Below are positions 17,914 to 25,141 of a DNA stretch of 64,000 bases, piece after piece. The stretch lies in assembly GCF_004804275.1 (NCBI RefSeq), contig NZ_STGI01000002.1, positions 62,001-126,000 on the forward strand, read 5' to 3'. The notes under the pieces were generated by a model. It had not been told where the DNA came from. It was given only the letters and a program-made list of their open reading frames with translations, and did no database searches. The position numbers were made by a program, and so were the translations under genes. The DNA comes from Herbaspirillum sp. ST 5-3. Its GTDB lineage: Bacteria > Pseudomonadota > Gammaproteobacteria > Burkholderiales > Burkholderiaceae_D. Each line of letters opens with the position of its first letter. Position 1 is the first letter of the stretch.

Positions 17914-18010
17914 ATGTCCTCCTTTTGGCGAACCTGGCGGGGCTCTTCAAGCATCCACGAATGGTTGAAAAACATGCGCCATTGGGGCCGACGGAAAGCG
18001 AAGTGCGCCG

Positions 18011-18379
18011 CTAGTGTTGCCTGCGAAGTAATGCGGCAGCGACAAGCGCGACACCGACCACGATGCTCAGGACAGGCATGAGGCCATCGGGGATGGGTTC
18101 CTGGCCAAGATTGATTTTAAGCAGCTCCCAGACACCGGCCACAACGAACAGAATCCCCATCACCAGCCCAAAGCCTTCAACGGGCAGATTGAAGTACATT
18201 CTTCCTATCTGTGTCCCGAGCATGATGATGCCTATGCCAAGCAGTCCCACGCCCCAGCCCACATCCACAAGGAAAGCTATTCCTATCCAGATAAAGAAGA
18301 TGCCCCATCCGGCTGCATCCAGCTTCTTGATCAAAGCACGCCTGTCTTCCCCGGTCTGGTCGAGCTTGCTGTTCGTCAT
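18011..18379 (-). CDS. Four-helix integral membrane protein (LiaF/DUF5668-like)
   Basis: 122 residues from the ATG at 18379, which has a GAGGTGG ribosome-binding site; the frame is open further upstream, but that part looks spurious. Four hydrophobic segments follow a short polar start (GWGIFFIWIGIAFLVDVGWG, GLLGIGIIMLGTQIG, GLVMGILFVVAGVWELL, LMPVLSIVVGVALVAAALL). The pattern fits small membrane proteins annotated as LiaF-type or DUF5668. Function unknown. It stands alone. Confidence 0.7.
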   Translation of the reverse strand: MTNSKLDQTGEDRRALIKKLDAAGWGIFFIWIGIAFLVDVGWGVGLLGIGIIMLGTQIGRMYFNLPVEGFGLVMGILFVVAGVWELLKINLGQEPIPDGLMPVLSIVVGVALVAAALLRRQH

Positions 18380-18758
18380 GTTCCACCTCAGCGCTTTGCT
18401 GGAAACACTGGACCAGCATAGTACAAATCCGGCATGCCGCTTTGCCGTTTTCGATCGCCTTTTGTGTTTCGCCAAGCCGGTTGTTGACGGCTGGTCGACC
18501 GCAGGAATGCGCATATCCTCTTCCTGCAGGAAAGGTTTCAGGTGTAACTATGCGTGTCGACGGAGCGCTTTGCGGTGGAAGCGGGCGCTCAGTCTTTGCG
18601 GCCTGCATCCTGCGCCCAACCTGTCCGTCGCCGCCATTGCCAGTCCTTGAATTGATTTTTGATAGACAAGGATTCGAGCCTTGCGTAAGCTCAGGAGGCG
18701 CAGGAAACCTTGTCCTGCGGATTTTATGGTTCCGATTGGGACCTGCAATGAGAGTGTC
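18380..18758. other. Intergenic region with a tRNA T-arm-like hairpin
   Basis: About 380 bp with no supported gene. On the minus strand, 18667-18683 reads CAAGGCTCGAATCCTTG: a 5-bp stem around a 7-nt TCGAAT loop, as in a tRNA T-arm, followed by TCTATCA. No matching acceptor, D-arm or anticodon arm was found, so a working tRNA is not supported. It may be a tRNA relic at the edge of the accessory region. Confidence 0.3.
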
Positions 18759-19151
18759 ATGAGACCTGAAGATCAAATAGATTTCTCGACCTTGGCGCCA
18801 TCGAAGCGGCGCATGGCACGTGCAGCGGTATTCATCGCACTGCCCTTGCTGATCATCGGGCTTTTGCTGGGCCTGATCGTGTATTACGCGCCCGCCGGCG
18901 CGATTGCCGTAGCACTCGGTAATGCGTTCCTTGCGGGAGGACCAAGCGCATTTACCGCACCCGACGGGGGCTTGCTTGCACTAAAGGCAGGTGCCGTATG
19001 GGGAGCATCTCTCGCATTCCTGGTCGGCCCTTTCATCTTCATGGCTTGGCTGAGTTACCAGGTGAAGAAGGAATACAACAGATTGCGGGACGAGCAAAGA
19101 ATGAAAGAGTATCGCCGCAATATTGCGGGCAAGTCTCTCAAGAATAAGTAA
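18759..19151 (+). CDS. Two-helix membrane protein, unknown family
   Basis: 130 residues from the ATG at 18759 (MRPEDQIDFSTLAPSKRR). An earlier in-frame start would translate the tRNA-like region and is less likely. Two strong hydrophobic segments (AAVFIALPLLIIGLLLGLIV and WGASLAFLVGPFIFMAWLSY) flank an Ala/Gly-rich loop. The C-terminus is highly charged (KKEYNRLRDEQRMKEYRRN). It is probably an inner-membrane protein with both ends in the cytoplasm. No family is recognised. It directly precedes the integron relic. Confidence 0.6.
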   Translation: MRPEDQIDFSTLAPSKRRMARAAVFIALPLLIIGLLLGLIVYYAPAGAIAVALGNAFLAGGPSAFTAPDGGLLALKAGAVWGASLAFLVGPFIFMAWLSYQVKKEYNRLRDEQRMKEYRRNIAGKSLKNK

Positions 19152-19327
19152 ACACAGGTCGCTGAACTGCTACTGCATCAATTGCCGTCTTTGACGCTAG
19201 TTGAATCGCTACAAGTTTCGTCCCACTGTGAAGTCTCTGAATGGCACTGCCATGTGCAGTTTTCACTCACCGCTTTGAGGAATGCTGACACGAGACAAAG
19301 AAGTGTGCGCAGGTTTACGTTTGATGA

Positions 19328-19970
19328 TCAAGTGTCGAGATCCTGGCGCATGGTTGCCAGTGCATGGGAGATCGGATCCTGCTCGAAAATGGCACGGGCG
19401 ACCCCAATCTGTTCCCGCAGTGCTTGAGCGAGGGACAGTGGCAGGATCGTGATGCGGTTCTTGCCGCCTTTACCTTCGCGTACCAGCACTTCCCGGCGCT
19501 GCAGGTCGATGTCCTTGATACGCAACTGCACACACTCGAAAAGACGCATGCCCGTACCATAGAATATTCGCGCCACCAATTGATAGACACCGCGCATCTG
19601 CTCCAGGACGAACTTGATCTCGGTCTGCGTCAGCACAACTGGTCGTTTGGGGCGGGCTAAACCCCTCGATCCAGGGTAACGCGATGTCAAGAACTTCCTT
19701 GTACAGAAACAACAAAGCACATAAGGCCTGACTGTATGTCGCCCCGGCTATCTGTCGGTCATTATTCCGGTACGAGAGGAAAGAGCGGATCTCGCTTGGT
19801 CCCATATCTGCGGGATGGCGCAGGTCATGGAAGCGAATGTACCATTTTGCCCAATAAACATAAGTGCGCTCGGTGCTGACGGTGTAATGCTTGTCCCTGA
19901 TACATCGGCGCAATTGATCGAGCAAACGCGGTTGTCTTTCTGCTATTGTCTCAGGCATGCCTTGTTTCAC
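19328..19970 (-). pseudogene. intI: Integron integrase (IntI-type tyrosine recombinase), frameshifted and C-terminally truncated
   Basis: The N-terminal half reads from 19970 or 19958 (MPETIAERQPRLLDQLRRCI, YTVSTERTYVYWAKWYIRF, MGPSEIRSFLSY). The core continues in the next frame (PVVLTQTEIKFVLEQM, RIFYGTGMRLFECVQLRIKD, GKGGKNRITILP), as in integron integrases. The frames meet near 19659-19661; removing one A on the plus strand restores IEG-LARPKRPVV. The second frame ends at 19328, just after EQIGVARAIFEQD. The integrase-specific insert, the HxxR box and the catalytic Tyr are therefore missing. The enzyme cannot be active. Its 5' end faces the cassette array to the right, as in ordinary integrons. 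Confidence 0.88.
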
Positions 19971-20098
19971 GTTTGTTTAATACTGTATGAATGTGCGGTT
20001 GTCGTGCCAAGGTCAGGCGCCATGCGACTAGCGGGCGATCAAACGAACTTGCATAACGGCTCGCTGCCTTGTCCTTGTATAACGGCGCGAGCTGTCCT

Positions 20099-20105
20099 GT
20101 TAAAT
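20099..20105 (+). other. Candidate attI core site (GTTAAAT)
   Basis: GTTAAAT fits the GTTRRRY recombination core and lies about 130 bp beyond the intI start and 18 bp before the first cassette gene, where attI is expected. An imperfect hairpin (GCTCGC...GCGAGC) precedes it. Confidence 0.5.
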
Positions 20106-20123
20106 ATTCAGTTAGAGATACAG

Positions 20124-20384
20124 ATGAAAAGCTTCGAGAAAGTTATTCTCATTGGATCGCTCGCGTTGGCGTGTTATTCCGCATACGTTCTCGTGGCAGG
20201 CATTTCCCGCGGCATTTTGTGCTACCAGTCCAGATGTACGAGGTACGGAGTTCCAGGCGAAAATTTCATGGGTTATGTAACGATGTACGCCTTGTTCGCA
20301 GTGTTTGGTTTGGTATCTGCATGGCGTTCGAAGAAAAACATTGGCTCTAACTCGGCGTTGCACACTGACGCTTCGCGCCAGTGA
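20124..20384 (+). CDS. Integron cassette 1: small two-helix membrane protein
   Basis: 86 residues from the ATG at 20124, 18 bp after the candidate attI core. Two hydrophobic segments (VILIGSLALACYSAYVLVAG and MGYVTMYALFAVFGLVSA) flank a short loop with two Cys residues (GILCYQSRCTRYG). The C-terminus (SALHTDASRQ) is encoded within attC1, as is usual for cassettes. The surrounding DNA is visibly more AT-rich than the rest of the window. No family is recognised. Confidence 0.65.
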   Translation: MKSFEKVILIGSLALACYSAYVLVAGISRGILCYQSRCTRYGVPGENFMGYVTMYALFAVFGLVSAWRSKKNIGSNSALHTDASRQ

Positions 20385-20399
20385 ACTAGGACGTTAAAC
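20345..20399 (+). other. attC1 recombination site
   Basis: 55 bp beginning CTCTAAC (inverse core) and ending GTTAAAC (core, GTTRRRY). The centre CACTG-A-CGC-TTC-GCG-C-CAGTG forms a hairpin. The layout is close to known short attC sites such as that of aadA cassettes. It overlaps the end of the cassette 1 gene. Confidence 0.78.
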
Positions 20400-20419
20400 A
20401 TAAGAAGAAAGGCTATTTG

Positions 20420-20791
20420 GTGGCAATTGTAAGAATTGATTTTTCGACGACTCGATCGTCGGCATTTGGTAAGACGGTCGCCGGGGTCGTTGACCGTGTA
20501 ATGTCTGAGATTCTTTCTGTTCCAGCACGGGAGAATTTCATTGTGTGCCAAGCACATGAAGAAGGTATGTTGCTACATGATCCCGAAAATGTGTCGCTGG
20601 ACCGGCTTGGTAAGATCGTGTTCATTCAGATCACATTGAACCAAGGGCGTACTGACGAACTGAAGGAAAAGTTCTTTGCCGAGCTGACTAGTCGAATATC
20701 GGCCGAAACAGGTGAGTTGCCACAGAACGTCTTCATAAATTTAGTTGAAGTTACCAAGACGAATTGGTCGTTTGGGAAGCCGTATGTTTAA
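20420..20791 (+). CDS. Integron cassette 2: tautomerase-family protein lacking Pro1
   Basis: 123 residues from a GTG at 20420, with AAAGG seven bases upstream. VRIDF at the start, IVFIQITLNQGRT in the middle and FINLVEVTKTNWSFG near the end match the tautomerase-family proteins that usually begin MPLVRI. These enzymes use the N-terminal proline, freed after Met removal, as catalytic base. Here residue 2 is Ala (GCA), and a TTG start one codon earlier would give Val, so the normal chemistry should be lost. The TAA stop lies inside the attC2 inverse core, typical of a cassette. Confidence 0.8.
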   Translation: MAIVRIDFSTTRSSAFGKTVAGVVDRVMSEILSVPARENFIVCQAHEEGMLLHDPENVSLDRLGKIVFIQITLNQGRTDELKEKFFAELTSRISAETGELPQNVFINLVEVTKTNWSFGKPYV

Positions 20792-20842
20792 CTCTTTGCT
20801 GGACACCGAAGCCTATGACGCAGGTCAGCTGCGGCGTTATAC
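20786..20842 (+). other. attC2 recombination site
   Basis: 57 bp from GTTTAAC (RYYYAAC, containing the cassette 2 stop codon) to GTTATAC, a core with one deviation. GCTGGAC near the left end pairs with GTCAGC near the right end except for one extra G. That single extrahelical base is characteristic of attC sites. Confidence 0.8.
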
Positions 20843-20845
20843 CGC

Positions 20846-21388
20846 ATGAACAATCTCCCGCGCGAGACCGGCGTCCCTGCCAATAGCCGAATAGCAGCGC
20901 TGCTTCCTGGCTCATATTTTCATGATGCCTGGTGCATCGAGTCCAGCGCAGTTCACTTGTCTGCGCTTGAGCACTTCATCATGGCGGCTAGGTCTACTCC
21001 GCGGTGGGTCGATGCCTGTATGGTTCTACGTAATCGGACCGTGGCGCTCGTCGGACTCAAGAACTTGGGGCGTATGTCCGCCCTACAGCACAGCAAGGCG
21101 GCAAGCGACTATCGTCCGGGTGACCGGGTGGGAATTTTCACCATCTTTGAAAGCACTTTCGATGAAGTGCTACTTGGCGATCACGACAAACACCTCAAGG
21201 TGGTGCTGAGTATCCACAGGTATGTTCTACCGGCGGGTAACCGAGTGATGGTGACCGTCACAACAGTCGTCCACGTTCACAATGCTCTTGGGCGCTTGTA
21301 TATGTTGCCTGTCAAGCCAATGCACCGCCTGATTGCTCCTTCAGTCCTTAGAGCCATTGGGAAAGCGCCCAATGCGGTATTGACCTGA
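20846..21388 (+). CDS. Integron cassette 3: DUF2867-like protein, 3' end altered by IS insertion
   Basis: 180 residues, starting 3 bp after the attC2 core. ALLPGSYFHDAWCIES, TPRWVDACMVLRN, VALVGLKNLG, VGIFTIFESTFDEVLLGDHD and the LYMLPVKPMHRLIAPSVLRA tail match the DUF2867 family. Its biochemical role is not known. The IS3-family element begins inside the last codons. The present end ...NAVLT comes from IS sequence; joining the two flanks at the GTAT duplication would give ...NAV then TGA. Function is therefore probably preserved. Confidence 0.78.
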   Translation: MNNLPRETGVPANSRIAALLPGSYFHDAWCIESSAVHLSALEHFIMAARSTPRWVDACMVLRNRTVALVGLKNLGRMSALQHSKAASDYRPGDRVGIFTIFESTFDEVLLGDHDKHLKVVLSIHRYVLPAGNRVMVTVTTVVHVHNALGRLYMLPVKPMHRLIAPSVLRAIGKAPNAVLT

Positions 21389-21446
21389 CCTGAGATTTTC
21401 GGACCACGACAAATTTGAGAAGATAGCTCCTAAACGAAAGGGAGCA

Positions 21447-21710
21447 ATGAAGAAGAGCCGATACAGTGACGAGCAAATCGTCCGGATTTTGCGGGAAGCC
21501 GACAAGGCACCGATTGCCGAGGTGGCCAAGCGCCACGGCGTAAGCGAGCAAAGCATCTACGGCTGGCGCAAGCGTTTTGGCGAGATGGGTGCCGATGAGG
21601 TCAAGCAGCTCAAGGCGCTGGAACTGGAAAACGCGCGGCTGAAGAAGCTGCTAGCCGAGCGGGATCTCGAAATCGAAGTCATGAAGGAGATCTCGCGAAA
21701 AAAATGGTGA
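21447..21710 (+). CDS. IS3-family transposase OrfA
   Basis: 87 residues. A helix-turn-helix (YSDEQIVRILREAD, VAKRHGVSEQSIYGWRKRFG) is followed by a leucine-zipper-like coiled coil (LKALELENARLKKLLAERDL). OrfA binds the terminal repeats. A run of seven A residues at 21698-21704 sits just before the OrfA stop and is suited to the -1 ribosomal frameshift that makes the OrfAB transposase. An AAAGGGAG ribosome-binding site precedes the ATG. Confidence 0.92.
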   Translation: MKKSRYSDEQIVRILREADKAPIAEVAKRHGVSEQSIYGWRKRFGEMGADEVKQLKALELENARLKKLLAERDLEIEVMKEISRKKW

Positions 21711-22555
21711 GCGCACCGGCTCGTCGAATCGCAGCGCTGTACGCGATTGAGCGTGGGCTGTCCCACCGACGGGCCTGTGCGCTGATGCAGGTGGCGCGTT
21801 CCAGTTTGTTCTATGTTCCGACCATGCCGCAAAAGAATGCGCCGGTAATGGCGGCCATGCAGCGGTTATCGCAGCAGTATCCGCGTTACGGGTCGCGTCG
21901 GATACGGGTGTTCCTGGGGCGGGAAGGTATTGAGGTAGGCAAGGAAAAATGCGGTCGTCTGTGGGCGGAGCAAGGGCTACAGGTTCCACGCAAGCGCCCG
22001 AGACGCAGAGTGGCAGGCAGTCGACCACGTCCCCTTGCGCCGGCCAAGGCAAATTCGGTATGGAGCTACGATTTTGTTTTTGATGCTTGCGCCAACGGTC
22101 AGCAAATCAAGTGTCTGACGGTGGTCGATGAATACACCCGCGAGGCGCTTGCCATTGACGTGGCTGGATCGATTCGTTCGGGACGAGTAATCGAGGTGCT
22201 GTCGCGGCTTATCAGCGTACGCGGAGCACCGCGCTACCTGCGCAGCGACAACGGCCCGGAGTTCGTCAGCCTGGCGCTGCTGAAGTGGATCGTCGAGCAA
22301 GGGATAGAATGTGCATTGATCGATCCCGGCAAGCCGTGGCAAAACGGGACGACAGAAAGCTTTAACGGAAAATTCAGGGACGAATGCCTGGCCATGGAAT
22401 GGTTCCAGAATCGACTTGAAGCCCGGGTTGTCATCGAGGACTGGCGGCAGCACTACAACCGCGTCAGGCCCCATTCCAGCTTGAACTACGAAACCCCAGA
22501 AGCGTTCAGCAAGAAAGCAGCAACCACTTTATCAACCGGAGCTATCCCAAGTTAG
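21704..22555 (+). CDS. IS3-family transposase OrfB (DDE integrase domain)
   Basis: 283 residues in the -1 frame relative to OrfA, overlapping it by 7 bp at the A7 slippery run. The N-terminal HTH_21-like region (RRIAALYAIERGLSHRRACA) precedes the rve-type catalytic domain. The DDE triad is visible as WSYDFV, SDNGPEFVS and NGTTESFNGKFRDE, with the usual C-terminal RPHSSLNYETPEAF. It is full length, without stops or frameshifts. Active protein is expected as an OrfAB fusion. Confidence 0.93.
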   Translation: MVSAPARRIAALYAIERGLSHRRACALMQVARSSLFYVPTMPQKNAPVMAAMQRLSQQYPRYGSRRIRVFLGREGIEVGKEKCGRLWAEQGLQVPRKRPRRRVAGSRPRPLAPAKANSVWSYDFVFDACANGQQIKCLTVVDEYTREALAIDVAGSIRSGRVIEVLSRLISVRGAPRYLRSDNGPEFVSLALLKWIVEQGIECALIDPGKPWQNGTTESFNGKFRDECLAMEWFQNRLEARVVIEDWRQHYNRVRPHSSLNYETPEAFSKKAATTLSTGAIPS

Positions 22556-22582
22556 CGCGGGCCGAAAAAACCGGGCAGGTCA

Positions 22583-23106
22583 GTATGACACAACAATCGA
22601 CACGAACAGCCTGGCGGCTGCCGGTCATTTACAGCGCTGGACGGAGGCATTTCCGCTTTGAGTCGGCAGTGCGGCTTCACAGGCGGCAATTTGAAGGCAC
22701 CTATGGTCCTCCAAGCGATCAAATGATTGGCTCCAATGACCCGCGACACTTGACCAAACAACGGTCACTCATGGCCGGAAAGAAACCCTTGTTACCGGAC
22801 GTTCGCGAGTGAGCGCGTTATTGCGATGGCTGGCCGCATTGCCTCCCGAAATCTTCAGCAGATGCGTGCAGATCATCGGCTGATGCACTGTTACCTGAGC
22901 GGCGCTTTGCGGATGGTGCACGGCTTTTGGAATCGGGTTGGGGCCAGTATTGGCGCAACGATATTGAGCCCTCCTGATAGGGCAGATTCGCTAACCGTTA
23001 GCTTGTCGCACACGCTCGAATCGAAATTTTATTTCGGCTGGAACCCCGACGGCACGATTGCAATCGAACTTAAGCGACTAGTTGTTTCGACAAGAAAGGA
23101 AACGAT
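22583..23106. other. Region downstream of the IS without a supported gene
   Basis: About 520 bp beginning with the second GTAT target copy and the original TGA of cassette 3. Two short frames (22585-22812 and 22826-23110) show no recognisable features. No convincing third attC was found; GCTAAC C GTTAGC near 22990-23002 is a small palindrome containing AAC/GTT but lacks attC architecture. This is probably decayed cassette or intergenic DNA. Confidence 0.4.
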
Positions 23107-23310
23107 ATGAATCGCGATCAAATCAAAGGCAGCTTCAAGGAAGCGGCCGGCAAGGTTCAGAGGAAATTCGGCAAAATGGTTGGAAGCGATAGCCAGGAAG
23201 CCAAGGGGATGGAGACTCAAGCCGAAGGCAAGGTCCAGAAAACGGTTGGCAATGTCACCGACTCGCTTGGCAAGGCAGTAGAGAACGTGAAGGATGCCTT
23301 CAAGAAATAG
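23107..23310 (+). CDS. CsbD-family stress protein
   Basis: 67 residues. MNRDQIKGSFKEAAGKVQRK opens the CsbD domain, followed by LysGlu-rich repeats of the form AKGMETQAEGKVQKTVG. These small hydrophilic proteins are induced by general stress; the biochemical role is unknown. The start has an AAGGAAAC ribosome-binding site. A strong hairpin terminator lies 32 bp after the stop, so it is monocistronic. Confidence 0.9.
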   Translation: MNRDQIKGSFKEAAGKVQRKFGKMVGSDSQEAKGMETQAEGKVQKTVGNVTDSLGKAVENVKDAFKK

Positions 23311-23342
23311 TAGTAACCGAGATGACAGTGCAAATATGGGAC

Positions 23343-23369
23343 GCGGCGGGTTTACCCGCCGCTTTCCTT
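23343..23369 (+). terminator. Rho-independent terminator after the CsbD gene
   Basis: A perfect 8-bp stem, GCGGCGGG TTTA CCCGCCGC (23343-23362), followed by TTTCCTT. Confidence 0.85.
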
Positions 23370-23492
23370 TGATGGTCGCAGCGTGGAACGCCTTGCCGGA
23401 AACAGAGGCACAGGCTGTTTCCGAACCTGAACGTCAAACCTCGCTGCCGCCAAATGAATGAAGCATGTAGGCAACGATCTTCAAAAAGGGCC

Positions 23493-24125
23493 ATGCGCAT
23501 TCAGTCGCCTGCTGAGGAAAGGGCAAACAGCATCAGCCATGGGATCGGACTTGTTGCGGCAGTTGCCGGCACGCCGTTCCTGATCATGCAATCGCTTAAG
23601 CGCGGCGATGCGGGCGTTGTCGCTGCGATGGCCTTGTTCGCGGCAAGCATGATCATTCTTTACCTGGCGTCGACGCTCTATCACGCACTGCCGGGCGGAA
23701 AGACGAAGCGGGTGTTTCGAGTGATTGAACATTCCGCAATTTATCTCCTGATTGCCGGAACATACACGCCTTTTACGCTTGGCATTCTCCGAGGGGCATG
23801 GGGATGGCCCCTGTTCGGCACAGTATGGACGATTGCCGCAGTCGGGATCGCGCTCAAGGCATTCGGGTTGGCCGCCCATCCAGTGGTGTCGACAAGCCTC
23901 TATCTGCTAATGGGATGGCTTGTCGTGGCGGCTGCCGTTCCGATGGTCGCAAATACTCCGCGAGCCGGACTTCTGCTCCTGCTCGCCGGAGGTTTGTCAT
24001 ATACGGTGGGTGTGGGCTTTTTTGCGGCCGATTCACGATTGAAATACGGCCATTTCATTTGGCATCTCTTTGTCCTTGCCGGGACTGCATGCCATTACTT
24101 CGCTGTGCTCTGGTATGCCGTTTGA
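23493..24125 (+). CDS. Hemolysin III-type (YqfA/PAQR-like) membrane protein
   Basis: 210 residues from the ATG at 23493; an in-frame ATG at 23454 would add 13 basic residues. Seven hydrophobic segments follow a polar start. ANSISHGIGLVAA near the N-terminus, ILYLASTLYHAL, IEHSAIYLLIAGTYTPF and the C-terminal FIWHLFVLAGTACHYFAVL carry the conserved His/Ser/Asp positions of the family. These positions bind zinc in related PAQR proteins. The bacterial role is unclear despite the hemolysin name. It stands alone. Confidence 0.85.
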   Translation: MRIQSPAEERANSISHGIGLVAAVAGTPFLIMQSLKRGDAGVVAAMALFAASMIILYLASTLYHALPGGKTKRVFRVIEHSAIYLLIAGTYTPFTLGILRGAWGWPLFGTVWTIAAVGIALKAFGLAAHPVVSTSLYLLMGWLVVAAAVPMVANTPRAGLLLLLAGGLSYTVGVGFFAADSRLKYGHFIWHLFVLAGTACHYFAVLWYAV

Positions 24126-24182
24126 CGGGCGATCTGTATCAGCCTGTTGGTCGCCATGCACGGCGGACGCTTCTCGCTGTCC

Positions 24183-24398
24183 TCACGATGGCGTTTTCCC
24201 GGGTATTGGGGAGCATTGCAGCGAGCGACTTCCTCGCGCACGGATGGATGGCTGCATGGTTGCGATCGCGTCGTCAAACATGGGTGCGACCGCCGTGTGG
24301 ATATCGGGTCGCCTGTATTCTTCCTCGATCCGGCGCTCGATGTCGGCAAGCGGCGACTGAGGCATTGCCGCCAGCGCACTCTCAACATCCCTGTTCAT
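24183..24398 (-). CDS. Possible small protein downstream of the phasin-like gene
   Basis: 71 residues from the ATG at 24398 (MNRDVESALAAMPQSPLADI, then IEEEYRRPDIHTAVAPMF). An AGAGATCC ribosome-binding site precedes it, and it begins 14 bp after the phasin-like stop in the same direction. The first 50 residues look like real acidic protein sequence; the end is Arg-rich and less convincing. No family is recognised. Confidence 0.4.
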   Translation of the reverse strand: MNRDVESALAAMPQSPLADIERRIEEEYRRPDIHTAVAPMFDDAIATMQPSIRARGSRSLQCSPIPGKTPS

Positions 24399-24412
24399 GA
24401 TGAGGATCTCTG

Positions 24413-24808
24413 TCACTTCTTGAGCTGCTTGACGCGCCTGGATGTCGACTTGGCGGGGAGAGCGTCCGGCATCGCGGGAAACAGCGCGGACAATCCGGCA
24501 ATCGGTTGCATCTTGAAGGGGCTGAAGTCCCACGACAAAACTCCGAAAGCCTTCTGGTTCGCCTCAACGATGCGTTCAATCGCTTTCTGTTGACTTTGCA
24601 TGGCGTTTTGGGCGAGCGCCTCGCTGCAAGACTGAGCGGCGTTCGTCCATGCCTTGATTGTCTGTTCCTGAATGATCTTTGCCGAGCTGACGCTCAGGGA
24701 TTTCATATTCTGGCGAATGGCTTCGCTGTAGACATTGATTATTTTTGTCGACATGGCGAAGAACGGATTTTGGGCTAAAACATTGGTGGTAGGGGAAGCG
24801 GTGGTCAC
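24413..24808 (-). CDS. Phasin-like granule-associated protein
   Basis: 131 residues, mostly amphipathic helix: FFAMSTKIINVYSEAIRQNM, IIQEQTIKAWTNAAQSCSEA, AIERIVEANQKAFG. The Gln/Ala-rich helical make-up with few charged blocks and a basic tail (SRRVKQLKK) resembles phasins, which coat polyhydroxyalkanoate granules. No PHA synthase is nearby, so the assignment rests on composition and helix pattern. Confidence 0.6.
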   Translation of the reverse strand: MTTASPTTNVLAQNPFFAMSTKIINVYSEAIRQNMKSLSVSSAKIIQEQTIKAWTNAAQSCSEALAQNAMQSQQKAIERIVEANQKAFGVLSWDFSPFKMQPIAGLSALFPAMPDALPAKSTSRRVKQLKK

Positions 24809-25141
24809 AAGGATTTCCAGTGCGGTAGTGAAGAAATTGATTTACTGATTTACGTCGTACTCCTTATACGAGCAGAGAATCTGCGATAGGTTCATAACTT
24901 ATTATCAATTGATGGTTTCGCTTCAAGACCTTGGTCTGACGGCATGTGAATTGGTGCACGCAGAGCGATGACGACCTTGCTCCACGCAGCTTGTCATGCC
25001 GACGAAATGAATTACCGTGTCGGGCCGTAATGTTGTTGGCTGAAGCCTTTTTGCTTGCATCGACACTCACCTCAAATTTATTGTGCGCCGCAATAAAAAT
25101 GGGCGCATACTTTTGATAACGCTCGTCCGAGCGAGCTCAAC
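24809..25141. other. Divergent intergenic region
   Basis: About 330 bp between the divergent phasin-like and hydrolase genes. It is AT-richer than its surroundings (for example CATAACTTATTATCAATTG at 24892-24910), as expected for promoters. No assignable operator was found. Confidence 0.4.

Larger units (their letters stand above)
21381..22582 (+). mobile_element. IS3-family insertion sequence (IS407-like), complete
   Basis: 1202 bp. The ends are imperfect inverted repeats: TGACCTGACCTGAGATTTTC on the left and TGACCTGCCCGGTTTTTTCG read inward from the right. The element is flanked by GTAT on both sides (21377-21380 and 22583-22586), a 4-bp target duplication as expected for the IS407 group. 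Both transposase frames are intact, so it may still be mobile. It interrupts the integron cassette array at the stop codon of cassette 3. Confidence 0.9.

Noticed and set aside
18660..18760. Functional tRNA gene on the minus strand
   Set aside because: Only a T-arm-like hairpin is present; no acceptor, D-arm or anticodon arm pairs with it.
22585..23110. Two short frames after the IS element, considered as a fourth integron cassette
   Set aside because: No attC-like ends, no recognisable protein features and poor ribosome-binding sites.
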